Positions 1-7,584 of a DNA stretch of 16,239 nt are shown in pieces. The stretch covers positions 1-16,239 of the forward strand of contig JNET01035513.1 of assembly GCA_000697455.1 (NCBI GenBank), in the 5' to 3' direction. Source of the DNA: Basidiobolus heterosporus B8920 (Eukaryota > Basidiobolomycota > Basidiobolomycetes > Basidiobolales > Basidiobolaceae). The stretch's first letter is position 1. Every line of letters begins with the position of its first letter. Both the position numbers and the translations under genes were made by a program. The notes beneath the pieces are model-generated. The model searched no databases. It had not been told where the DNA came from and saw only the letters and a program-made list of their open reading frames with translations.

Positions 1-583
1 AATAATCAATCTTGCAGAAGCTGGTAATGTTCAAAGCAGACAAAGTTCAAAGCTTCACTTTAATCAGCTTTGGTAAGAATACATCAAGATGTCTGCTGGG
101 GTTTGTAAATGATTTAAAGTGATGCTTATCACATATATGCCAATGTTTGACTCACCACCAAGGGAATTCTTGAGCAAGATGAGTAAACTCCTATAGTCCT
201 TTAGGTATACCTTGGGAAGGCTTTTCAATGCTTCCTTCAAAAAGAAAGGCTGCTGATTTTGAAGATTTTGCTGAATAATTAGATAATGGCAAAGGTAGGG
301 CTTGATTGCAAAAATTTGGATCATGATGATGCAAATTTGATCACCAGCAACATTCTTCTTTTAATACTAAAACCTCCTGAACTAGTGTAACACTTTGAGG
401 TGTCACTTCTTTAAGGGAAGGGATAGTATAGCAATCTATTGTCAGGAAAGGCAGAGGCAAAGCAACCAGACAAAAACAAGCAAGAAGCTTATAAAATCAA
501 AGAAAAGAGATAGTGACCCTGGAGGTGGAATACAATTGTATAAAGTGGTTGTTGCATGATTTCTTGAAGGGTATATTTGTAAC
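1..583. other. AT-rich, CpG-free block with no recognisable gene
   Basis: I found no CpG dinucleotide in the first 583 bases, although CpGs are common in the neighbouring gene island. An 86-codon open stretch on the minus strand (64-324) matches no family I know. The block is probably old methylated transposon DNA in which CpG has decayed to TpG/CpA. That is inferred from base composition; I see no end repeats or diagnostic protein motif, so no element family is assigned. Confidence 0.45.
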
Positions 584-1096
584 CGTTACCCTCTATGTGC
601 TCTTGGTTTTAAATGATTGATATGAATATGTAGATTCACTGATCTGGCAAATATGGAGCTAAGATCTTGGTCATAAGCTAGTGGCTATGGGGATTTACGC
701 AGTTATTGACAAGATTGGTTAGTTTGCTAGGGGATTGTAAACGGAACACCAATCGAGCATCAAGATTGGTGGAAATTTGGGATGAATCATAAGGAAAGGA
801 AGTGGAATGACCTTGAATGACCTCAAATCGTAAAAAAATCCCATTCCAATTGAGAAATAATTTACTGCGAAACAATGGCCATGGGTCGATGTAATTAGTT
901 ACCAAAGTAAGTCATGTTGTTAACTTATTAAACTCGTATTGATTACTTGGGTTCGAGGAGTGACTACGAATTTGGAGAGATTCTTGGTCTCTTAGAGTAG
1001 TTAATTCTATCCAGTCATCATCCAATTGATGGGAATTTTTTCCAAGAAAAAAAGCCTGAAAATTTCAACCTTAACTGACCGTGACCGTGGCCCACG

Positions 1097-1112
1097 ACCC
1101 TAACCCTAACCC
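1097..1112. promoter_or_regulatory. Telomere-like tract, possible Tbf1/TRF-type site
   Basis: The tract reads ACCCTAACCCTAACCC, i.e. TTAGGG units on the other strand. It lies about 180-195 bp upstream of the NSA2 start codon. Tbf1-type Myb proteins bind TTAGGG motifs at ribosomal and ribosome-biogenesis promoters in several fungi, so a regulatory role is plausible, but a chance interstitial telomeric repeat is not excluded. Confidence 0.4.
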
Positions 1113-1156
1113 AAGTCCTCACGAATTTAATGAACAATGGTATATTGAGTGAAATT

Positions 1157-1183
1157 AAAAGAAAAGAAAAGAAAAGAAAAAAA
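1157..1183. repeat. AAAAG microsatellite
   Basis: About five AAAAG units occur in tandem, running into a short A tract, roughly 110-135 bp upstream of the NSA2 start. It is a simple sequence repeat; a purine-rich tract of this kind could act as a nucleosome-excluding promoter element, but that is only inference. Confidence 0.7.
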
Positions 1184-1291
1184 TTCCTGATTTCCCAAAC
1201 CAAAAAATCCATTCCATTTCTCGAGTGAAGAAGCCAAGGTTTTCTTCGTTCCAAGCATCACCAAACTTTGTCCGTTTAGAAAGCTTCCAAT

Positions 1292-2269
1292 ATGGTAGGC
1301 ATGAATTTCATACGTTCTTCCCTTTTCCCCCTCCAAGTTTCACTGTGGTTTCACTCCCTCGTCCTTTCTCTCTCTCCTTCAGACTCGCTTTTGTTTCTTT
1401 ACTGATCTTTCTATTCATTAGCCTCAAAACGAACACATTGAAGAGTCCATCAAACGTCATGGACGTCGTATGGATCATGAAGAGCGCAAGTAAGTCTTCA
1501 CCCCCCTTTAGGCCTGGTTTATCCTATTTTTAAGGTAACTTACTCACCACTCGATAGACGTAAGAAGGAGGCTCGTGAGGTTCACAAGAACGCAGCATAC
1601 GCGCAAAAAATCCATGGTTTAAAGGCGAAAATGTACAATAAGAAACGTCACTCGGAGAAGATCCAGATGAAGAAAGCCATCAAACAACACGAAGAGAAAT
1701 CGGCGAAACAAAAGAGTGATGACGCCGTACCTACCGGAGCAGTTCCCGCATATCTTTTGGATCGTGATGGAGAGAAACGGGCCAAGGTTCTCTCAAATAT
1801 GGTCAAACAGAAGAGAAAGGAAAAGGCAGGCAAGTGGAATGTACCTTTACCCAAGGTTCGTGGTATCGCCGAGGATGAAATGTTCAAGGTTATCAAGACG
1901 GGTAAGAGTAAGACTAAGCAATGGAAGAGAATGGTGACCAAGGCTACCTTTGTGGGTGATGGCTTCACTCGTAAGCCTCCGAAGTACGAACGCTTCATCC
2001 GTCCTATGGCTCTCCGTTACAAGAAGGCTCACGTCACCCACCCCGAGCTTGGTGCCACTTTCCATCTTCCTATCATCGGAGTGAAGAAGAACCCACAAAG
2101 TCCGTTCTTCACTCAACTTGGAGTTCTTACCAAGGGTACGGTGATCGAAGTCAACGTCAGTGAACTGGGACTGGTCACAACCGGTGGTAAGGTTGTCTGG
2201 GGAAAATACGCCCAAATCACCAATAATCCCGAAAATGATGGATGTATCAATGCGGTCCTTCTTGTATAA
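1292..2269 (+). CDS. NSA2: Ribosome biogenesis protein Nsa2 (pre-60S factor)
   Basis: Nsa2 is a nucleolar assembly factor of the pre-60S ribosomal particle, needed for 27S pre-rRNA processing. Coding exons are 1292-1294, 1422-1489 and 1558-2269, giving 260 aa (yeast Nsa2 is 261). Exon 1 is only the ATG. Exon 2 gives [16 protein letters not shown], matching the family start MPQNEYIE.HIKKHGRR. Exon 3 carries the rest, including [31 protein letters not shown] and the highly conserved tail [19 protein letters not shown] through NAVLLV. The N-terminal third is very rich in Lys and Arg; the C-terminal part is the S8e-like domain. Intron 1 (1295-1421, GTAGGC...TTAG) is 127 nt and pyrimidine-rich; intron 2 (1490-1557, GTAAGT...ATAG) is 68 nt. 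The gene converges on the reductase gene, with 129 bp between stop codons. The identity is clear; the single-codon first exon rests on splice sites and on agreement with the conserved N-terminus. Confidence 0.95.
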
Positions 2270-2354
2270 CTTAGTCAACCATTTACTTATTTCTCTCCCC
2301 TCCTCTCCTCGCCTCTCATTTGCCTTTTTGTCCTCTTTTCAAATTGTGTAATTA

Positions 2355-2360
2355 AATAAA
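2355..2360 (+). terminator. Putative poly(A) signal of NSA2
   Basis: AATAAA lies 86 nt after the NSA2 stop codon, within the short gap before the convergent reductase gene. Fungal poly(A) signals are loose, so this is a plausible call only. Confidence 0.45.
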
Positions 2361-2398
2361 CGTCCATCTTTGCACTTTTTTTAAACGCATCCTTACTT

Positions 2399-3394
2399 TT
2401 AATAGAGATAGGGGAGAAGGATCTTTCGATGCTTGGGGTAAGCGTCTTGGAATGTTTCATGATACCAACGATGTGTTTCCCGAGCGACGATGCCCAGATT
2501 GATCAGCACCCAGGCAAAGGCCAATCCCATGGTGATGTTGGAAAGACCGACCAGCAACCAAAGTGCCAAGTAAATCATGATTTCACTGAAGTAATGGCCA
2601 CCGGTAACATACTCGAACAGATCTCCTCTCGGGATGAAGTATCTCGGTGTACGTGTATGGGGTTTGCTAGAGCTACGTAGCTCCGATAGAATGACATGGC
2701 AACGATATTGTCGATATGAAAAGTACCCAAACAAGAGGGTGCTGACAATCAGGGTGGTTGGTTGGGCGAACAACTTGGCACTGGTGAGTTTGGGGGGAGC
2801 TAGAAAAGTTTCCCTGAGGGTTAGTGGGGATTCATTTCCCTGATGTATTGGAAACTTACCTGAACTGTATATGCCCAAGTTACCGGTTGCCTCTAACCAT
2901 ACCGACAAACTTACTGCCAAATAGAAACTAAGCCCTACAAGATAGTGTCCGAGATGCATCTTTGCGTTCGATGGTTTTTCAACGAACAGTACCTCATACG
3001 ATCTACGAGTTAGTTGAATCTGAGTTAACAGTAAAGCGTAGAGTGCGATCTCTGGTGAACCTCGGTATTCTACTTGGGTAGGTACGTCGAAATGGTGTAA
3101 ACCACTCAACAGGAAACCCTTTCTTGAGAAGTACAACCAACCAGTTAACTCCCAGAGTAACCATATATTCCATAAAAACCCAAACAAGTAGAAATGTCGA
3201 AACCAGCGCTTGGGAACTTGGACACTTCGTAAAGTAGAGATCCAAGTGTCTTTGCACTGACTCGGTAAACTTCTTCGCTCATTCAGTTTACCATAATCGA
3301 GTATGGAAACGCGGAGTTGTGAAAAAGTCGAGGCACATATGGCGGAGAAGGTGATTACTAAGTAACCAAAACGAACCAAGTAAAGGAGATACAT
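2399..3394 (-). CDS. DFG10: Polyprenal/polyprenol reductase (SRD5A3/DFG10-like, steroid 5-alpha-reductase family)
   Basis: This ER-membrane enzyme acts in the saturation of the alpha-isoprene unit that converts polyprenol to dolichol, the lipid carrier for N-glycosylation. Exons on the minus strand are 3394-2860 and 2799-2399, giving 311 aa (human SRD5A3 is 318). Family signatures are VPKRWFRHFYLFGFLWN near residue 60, RRSYEVLF near 130, YRQYRCHVIL near 207, PRGDLFEYV near 235 and the C-terminal YPKHRKILLPYLY. Several hydrophobic segments fit a polytopic membrane protein. The 60-nt intron (2859-2800, GTAAGT, CACTAAC branch site, CTAG) is a multiple of 3 and has no stop, so the unspliced frame is also open and would insert 20 residues. 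The start at 3394 gives an N-terminal membrane segment as in relatives. The gene is divergent from the flavin-binding protein gene, 361 bp apart. The family match is strong; SRD5A3 type is preferred over SRD5A1/2 because of the C-terminal motifs. Confidence 0.92.
   Translation of the reverse strand: MYLLYLVRFGYLVITFSAICASTFSQLRVSILDYGKLNERRSLPSQCKDTWISTLRSVQVPKRWFRHFYLFGFLWNIWLLWELTGWLYFSRKGFLLSGLHHFDVPTQVEYRGSPEIALYALLLTQIQLTRRSYEVLFVEKPSNAKMHLGHYLVGLSFYLAVSLSVWLEATGNLGIYSSGKFPIHQGNESPLTLRETFLAPPKLTSAKLFAQPTTLIVSTLLFGYFSYRQYRCHVILSELRSSSKPHTRTPRYFIPRGDLFEYVTGGHYFSEIMIYLALWLLVGLSNITMGLAFAWVLINLGIVARETHRWYHETFQDAYPKHRKILLPYLY
2800..2859 (-). other. 60-nt stop-free intron in the reductase gene
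   Basis: On the minus strand it starts GTAAGT, has a CACTAAC branch site about 20 nt before the end, and ends CTAG. Removing it joins ...YSS to APPKLTSAKLF. Its 60-nt length matches the other introns here, and the 20 residues it would encode have no counterpart in human SRD5A3. Retention would keep the frame. Confidence 0.85.
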
Positions 3395-3755
3395 GGTTCA
3401 ATTGGAATGAGGATTGGTGATAATTGGCATAAAATCATCTGAAATCAATTCATCGAAGAATGAAGAATCCTCCTTTTCTTTTCCCATTTGTCTAGAATAA
3501 AAGATCGACCCCTAAGTTGCTACTATGAAGCCACCGCCACTCATCACAAATTTCGTTGTTTGACTAGCAGTCATTATGACTACTTTACCAGTGTATTTCC
3601 TACAACCAACTCTGGTTTTCTTGGTCCATCATGGCAGCTCTAACTTACTCATCGGCTGCGGGAAATATGACATGGATTTGGTACATGGCTCAGTCTTATA
3701 AAGCATCGATGCCGTCCCATATCTTTCGTACTCTATTCTTCGTCTGTCAACAGCC
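3395..3755. promoter_or_regulatory. Bidirectional promoter region with TATA box for the + gene
   Basis: The 361-bp region separates two start codons facing apart. On the plus strand TATAAA at 3697-3702 lies 54 bp before the start of the flavin-binding protein gene. No equally clear TATA box is seen towards the reductase. No gene is seen inside; a plus-strand open frame from 3631 overlaps the real gene in another frame and is not supported. Confidence 0.55.
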
Positions 3756-4535
3756 ATGTCCACAAAGCCAGAGTTTGCTCCCACTTCCTATCGCTCTATT
3801 AACCAAGTCAAACGATTACCAGACCACGGAAGATACGACAAACCCACCATCTATAAGATACTTGATGAAGGACTCATCGCTCATGTTGGCTTCACACTAC
3901 CTTACACCATGGGTGACTTTCCTCAAGAAGCAGAGGAATGGCCACTTGTAATGCCAATGACATACTCACGCATTGAAGACACAGTGTACTTGCATGGTTA
4001 TGTCAGTGGAAGAATGATTAAAGCTCTGGGGCCCCGGGACCCAGACTCCCCTAAGACCAAGGTCGCTGTTACGGTTACTCACTTGGATGGCATTGTGTAC
4101 GCCATCAACCCATTCCACAATACCTTCAACTATCGCTCAGCCTGTGTATTTGGATATGGTCGGCTGGTAACTGACCCAGAGGAGAAAGTGACAGCATTAC
4201 GAAGTATCACCAACCAGGCCTCTGGATGCGTTCTCTCCGAACAACTTGATCCAAATCTTCGGGGAACTGCGGATCGATGGAGTGATAGCAAACCACCAGG
4301 TAAAATTGATATGCAAAGTACTGGGGTGATCGCGGTTCAAATTGAAACCGCTAGTGCAAAGATGCGATTCGGGCCCCCAAAGGAGGGCAAAGGGGATGCC
4401 GAGAGTGATGAACTCAATCAACAGATCTGGTCTGGTGTATTGCCCGTTCGTTCTACTTACGGCCCCGCCGAATCTTCATCCTATACCCAGGCAACACTCC
4501 CCGAATTTATCGACGCGTTAGTAAAGCGCGACTGA
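3756..4535 (+). CDS. PNPOx-fold flavin-nucleotide-binding protein (Pyridox_ox_2-like)
   Basis: An intact single-exon gene of 259 aa. The product resembles the pyridoxamine 5'-phosphate oxidase-like flavin-nucleotide-binding proteins, split-barrel proteins that bind FMN (some bacterial relatives bind heme or F420). Matching features are RSINQVKR..DHGRYDK near residues 13-29, an HG pair at 80-81, AVTVTHLDG near 104-112, FHNTFNYRSACVFG at 120-133, and SAKMRFGPP at 200-208 followed by a Trp (WSGVLP), all in family order. No signal peptide or membrane segment is seen, so it is probably cytosolic. The substrate is unknown for the fungal members. The ATG follows a TATA box by 54 bp. The stop lies inside a 33-bp imperfect duplication. 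A second, unrelated PNPOx-like domain occurs 6 kb away in the FNR-fusion flavoprotein. Confidence 0.88.
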   Translation: MSTKPEFAPTSYRSINQVKRLPDHGRYDKPTIYKILDEGLIAHVGFTLPYTMGDFPQEAEEWPLVMPMTYSRIEDTVYLHGYVSGRMIKALGPRDPDSPKTKVAVTVTHLDGIVYAINPFHNTFNYRSACVFGYGRLVTDPEEKVTALRSITNQASGCVLSEQLDPNLRGTADRWSDSKPPGKIDMQSTGVIAVQIETASAKMRFGPPKEGKGDAESDELNQQIWSGVLPVRSTYGPAESSSYTQATLPEFIDALVKRD

Positions 4536-4577
4536 ATTATTATTGACACGCTAGTAAAGCTTGGCTGAATTGTTATG
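4512..4577. repeat. 33-bp imperfect tandem duplication spanning a stop codon
   Basis: Bases 4512-4544 and 4545-4577 match at 26 of 33 positions. The first copy contains the last codons and TGA stop of the flavin-binding protein gene; the second lies directly after it and carries a similar segment with its own TGA. Confidence 0.8.
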
Positions 4578-4830
4578 GTTATGATTAGCCTAACCCAAAT
4601 AGTGCAACCCCAAGCCTATTTCTATATATTCTATATATAAATACATCATTATAAATATAAATCAATCATGGATCAGGCAAGATATCAGGGAGAATGATGT
4701 TGCAATGTATTGGGTGATTTATCTATGTGGATCGAGATTTCGGGGCTTCAGGGATTCGGGTCTTGTCACGACAGTCAGATCCAGCTAGCCAACCGTGGGA
4801 AGATAGTTTGCAGATGAGTATACAGTGTCG
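4578..4830. other. Short intergenic stretch between convergent genes
   Basis: AT-rich 3' flank of the flavin-binding protein gene, with TATAAATA-like strings near 4634-4660 that may include its polyadenylation region. No gene is seen. Confidence 0.4.
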
Positions 4831-4952
4831 AAGGAACCAGGAATATTCAGCAGTGGTGTGTGTGTTAAGTCAAGGAGCAATTTCAGTAATGATATGCATG
4901 CCAAGTCAAGGAGTGATTTCAGTGGTGGTCTGCGTGCTAAGTTAAGGAGTAT
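4831..4952. repeat. 36-bp minisatellite overlapping the end of the BTB gene
   Basis: Three units start at 4831, 4867 and 4903, followed by a partial unit from 4939. The second and third are close copies built around AAGTCAAGGAG...ATTTCAGT; the first is more diverged. A period of 36 is 12 codons. The last full unit and the partial one contain the stop codon (4937-4939) and final codons of the minus-strand BTB gene. Confidence 0.8.
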
Positions 4953-5434
4953 TCATTCATCAGAACTTTCGTGCATACATCATAAGCCTCAGGGCCCAAG
5001 TGTAGGAACACAACGTTCGCAAGAGTTTCTTCGAAATTCTCTTCATTGATCTGGGTTAGCCAGCTGGCATCATCCTGATGGTACATCCAGTCCAAGATCC
5101 CTTGAAACGTATTTACTCCTGGGACTTCCAGTCGTAACTCGGTCAGGTGGTGGGAATCTCCACGTCTTGAGCTAAATAGACATCGGAACAGTTGACTACA
5201 TCTTATAAGTGCCTGCTTTCTGACGTAAAAATCTTGATGATTGCCATTGCGATCGCTAATGGTTAGGTGGCAGTCATTGGATGTAGTTTGGCAAGTGGAA
5301 TTTTCGTCCATGGTTCCATGGGGGAAATTGTTCGGGCATTCAAGAGCCAAGTTGGAAGCGTAGACGCTCTATAAGAGAAAGATCGATCAGAACAAGCAGT
5401 GAGCTTTCCTAAATCTTGTATTTACCTCAGCCAT
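4937..5434 (-). CDS. Small BTB/POZ-domain protein
   Basis: Exons on the minus strand are 5434-5426 (MAE) and 5368-4937, giving 146 aa; the 57-nt intron (5425-5369, GTAAAT...ATAG) is phase 0. From about residue 35 the protein reads like a BTB/POZ fold: a first strand (DCHLTISDRNG), a YVRKQALIRCSQLFRCLF helix pair in place of the usual H..vL...S..F..mF, an acidic/hydrophobic strand (ELRLEVPGV) and FQGILDWMYHQD in place of F..lL.fiYt. BTB domains mediate dimerisation and often Cullin-3 binding. No second domain (Kelch, zinc finger, MATH) is present, as in many stand-alone fungal BTB proteins. A TATA box lies 83 bp upstream. Without the intron the frame has no good ATG, which supports the two-exon model. 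The function is unknown; the coding call is firmer than the exact role. Confidence 0.75.
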
Positions 5435-5516
5435 ATTCACGGAGAGAAGTGGTCTTCTTAGGGCTTTTGAAGAATGTGGACGATGTAAAGAAGCTTGGAT
5501 GGTTAGCTAAGGTGTC

Positions 5517-5524
5517 CTTTTATA
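5517..5524 (-). promoter_or_regulatory. TATA box of the BTB gene
   Basis: The minus strand reads TATAAAAG, 83 bp upstream of the BTB start codon. It is a near-perfect consensus in the correct orientation. Confidence 0.6.
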
Positions 5525-6110
5525 CCTTGTCTAGTATGCAAATCATTGACTAAGCTGGCTTGCTTACCAGGATCAGGTCAGGTAACATGATTTACGACTT
5601 ACCCTGATTTCAAATCAATACATGAGTCCTATCACGTGATGTCACTTGGAATCCATTATGAATATCCATGCACCTCTTTCCTAAGTTTGGTCATGATTTC
5701 AAATGGATCCTATGGTCAAGGGACGTAACTAGGTAACGATTGCTTGAAAGTCACACGCCCAAGTAAATCAGTGCTTAATTATTGCTTAATACGGACAAGA
5801 TGGAGGAAGTAGATAAGAACGGGAAAAGAGTGGAATTTTAATGTGAGGTGATGAGGGTAACTTCACGCTGACAAATCTCCAACTAGACTATCTTGGTACG
5901 GATCGGGGGAAGGCTAGAGTTAAGGTTAGGGTAACATCAGAATTGGATTTATTCAAGGCATTTGTGTAGTGTAGAAACAAATCAGAAGTGTAAGAATCCT
6001 ATGTGTATTCTAAATCTCGTTCTTCTTTACAAAGATATGGACTATCGGGTAGGTAGAGGGTGAAATATTCTATGTACATAATCGTGGTATAGCAATGGTA
6101 TGATCAAGAG
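5525..6110. other. Intergenic region between two minus-strand genes
   Basis: No gene is seen. It holds the upstream region of the BTB gene, including the palindrome ATCACGTGAT (5631-5640, an E-box core) and one TTAGGG motif near 5926, and the 3' flank of the 173-aa gene. No clear AATAAA was found for the latter. Confidence 0.4.
5631..5640. promoter_or_regulatory. Palindromic E-box ATCACGTGAT
   Basis: A perfect 10-bp palindrome centred on CACGTG, about 200 bp upstream of the BTB start. CACGTG is bound by fungal bHLH factors such as Cbf1 and Pho4 relatives. Other CACGTG cores occur near 7572 and 12078 at gene ends, so specificity is uncertain. Confidence 0.35.
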
Positions 6111-6632
6111 TTAGTATTTGGAAAGACTAAGGGAATTGTTGCTCTTGGATAGGTCTCTTGGAGATAGTTGTTGGCTTATAATGTCTTGGTATTTTTGAGC
6201 AAGGGTCAGATGGTAAGCAACCTCTCGACGTTTTAGTAAACGGCCGTCACGGAAGACTCGAACCTCCACGTGGTCATTCTGTTTATCTCTATTGAGGACG
6301 AGTTGGAACCCATTCTTCAACTGAATCATGTTCTCTTCGGAGTAAGAGGAAAGAACGGATTCTGAAGAGGACGTTATGGAGGAGCGCTTCGAGAAGCTAC
6401 GAAGAGATGCATTGTCTGGGAATCTTTTTAAGTTGACGGTGGACGATGAGCAAGTATCTCTCCAAATCTTCTTTTTGTAAGCTTCTTTCATCGGATCTGA
6501 TGGGTAACGAGAATCCACTATGGCAAAGAGAGCCCCTTGGTCCATGGCACTCACCATCTCATGGATATCCTCTCGTAGACCATTCGTGTCTGTGTTCATT
6601 TTGGTGGACTTGGATTTGAAAAGTTTGAACAT
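6111..6632 (-). CDS. Hypothetical 173-aa Ser/Lys-rich protein
   Basis: An intact single-exon open frame of 173 aa; I do not recognise the family. The N-terminus is basic (MFKLFKSKSTK), residues about 20-60 could form helices (LREDIHEMVSAMDQGALFAIVDSRYPSDP), the middle is Ser-rich and low in complexity (SLRSFSKRSSITSSSESVLSSY), and the C-terminal part (LKNGFQLVLNRDKQNDHVE, VRVFRDGRLLKRREVAYHL) looks like a small beta-rich folded unit followed by a Ser-rich tail. No signal peptide or membrane segment is seen. On the same strand TATAAGA lies about 65-70 bp upstream of the ATG, between 6690 and 6710. Two ATGs at 6690 and 6681 open a frame that overlaps the main start in another phase, but transcription may begin downstream of them. 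Length, structured composition and the TATA box favour a real gene. Confidence 0.65.
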   Translation of the reverse strand: MFKLFKSKSTKMNTDTNGLREDIHEMVSAMDQGALFAIVDSRYPSDPMKEAYKKKIWRDTCSSSTVNLKRFPDNASLRSFSKRSSITSSSESVLSSYSEENMIQLKNGFQLVLNRDKQNDHVEVRVFRDGRLLKRREVAYHLTLAQKYQDIISQQLSPRDLSKSNNSLSLSKY

Positions 6633-6710
6633 GTTGGCGATGGGGGAGCGAAGATTCTGGGAAATACCGATACTGGATCATGGTGTACATCTTATTCTTA
6701 TATGCTTGGT

Positions 6711-7548
6711 TGATTTGAAAATACCAACGAAAACAATGGGATCGGATTGGGCCCCGAAAATGAGTACTTGGAATGCGATACCGGATCGATAAGACTGATA
6801 CTGATACTCTGCATTACCAGCGGTAACTATGACGCTAGATTTCCCTTACTCCTTAATGGTGTTAGAACCTGGTCATACTATGCTCAAAAATATCCCTCAA
6901 GGGGTGGCTATTCATATCCTGAGTTTACTGTAATAGTAATCTCCAGGTCGCTATCAGTCTCTATCTTAAACCCCTTGGCGTGGAGACAGAGATATGGTTG
7001 TAACGTTAGATGGGTCGGAATGCATGGTCGAATGCATGGTCGGATGCTGCCTTATGATGGGTAGTTAAGTGGTTGGGTGATTTCCTTGATTTTAAGAAAT
7101 CTCTATTTTTACATTGGCTATCTTCCACCTCATCATTGCTGCAACGATAAGCAACAGAGGTTTGGAGACACGTCAAGCGTCATGCGCTGTGTGGTGGTGA
7201 TGGATGTAATCTGCTCGGTGGCTAACTTTACTTGTGGGTAGGTTGACTTTCATGCTATAATAAAGATGGCTATTCTCAGTCCAAAGAAGGCAAGCCACTG
7301 ACGTTGATTGTGATGAGAGATGACGTTCACATATGGATGGTGATACAAAGAGTAACAAAGATCAAATGGGATTAGGTTTTGGATTCCCCAAATAGCTATT
7401 CTATACAAATAGTAATTGATGTGTTCAAGCCATTTCATGATTCTAAATCGGGGCCTGAATGTTGATCGTGGACAAAGAATGTCGGGAAGTATCTGCCGAT
7501 TACTGGCTTAACAAAGTGCTATTATTGTCAAATACGACTGGGAGGGGA
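6711..7548. other. Intergenic region without a recognisable gene
   Basis: Two overlapping minus-strand open frames (7173-7358, 7250-7438) are short, lack domains and have no obvious splice partners. A 12-bp tandem duplication occurs at 7018-7041. The stretch should contain the distal upstream region of the 173-aa gene and the 3' flank of the LIM gene. Confidence 0.4.
7018..7047. repeat. 12-bp tandem repeat
   Basis: GAATGCATGGTC occurs twice in direct succession (7018-7029, 7030-7041), followed by a half unit. A short local duplication with no evident role. Confidence 0.7.
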
Positions 7549-7554
7549 TTTATT
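7549..7554 (-). terminator. Putative poly(A) signal of the LIM gene
   Basis: AATAAA on the minus strand, about 31 nt after the LIM gene stop codon. Confidence 0.45.
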
Positions 7555-7584
7555 TAAAAGTTTGAGTCTTTACACGTGAATTCT

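Larger units (their letters stand above)
584..1291 (+). promoter_or_regulatory. Intergenic region upstream of NSA2
   Basis: CpG returns here and no convincing gene is present. The stretch contains a telomere-like CCCTAA tract at 1097-1112 and an AAAAG microsatellite at 1157-1183. It should hold the NSA2 promoter and 5' leader. I see no clear TATA box close to the NSA2 start, which is common for ribosome-biogenesis genes. Open frames on the minus strand (678-905, 1018-1254, 1127-1336) have no recognisable domain. Confidence 0.5.

Noticed and set aside
1-583. Assignment of the left block to a named LTR or DNA transposon family
   Set aside because: A purine-rich string near 410-425 and a 86-codon open stretch are suggestive, but there is no terminal repeat, primer site or protein motif to support a family.
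949-960. B-box-like string GGTTCGAGGAG suggesting a tRNA
   Set aside because: No matching T-stem, A box, acceptor pairing or T-run terminator nearby.
1847-2278. 143-codon open frame antisense to NSA2
   Set aside because: Opposite a highly conserved exon; no recognisable protein.
4727-5049. Two overlapping plus-strand open frames with 12-residue periodic proteins
   Set aside because: The periodicity comes from the 36-bp minisatellite. The frames overlap the end of the better supported BTB gene, and neither has a domain or promoter.
7173-7438. Two overlapping minus-strand open frames of about 60 codons
   Set aside because: No domain, no convincing splice sites to neighbours, composition like intergenic DNA.
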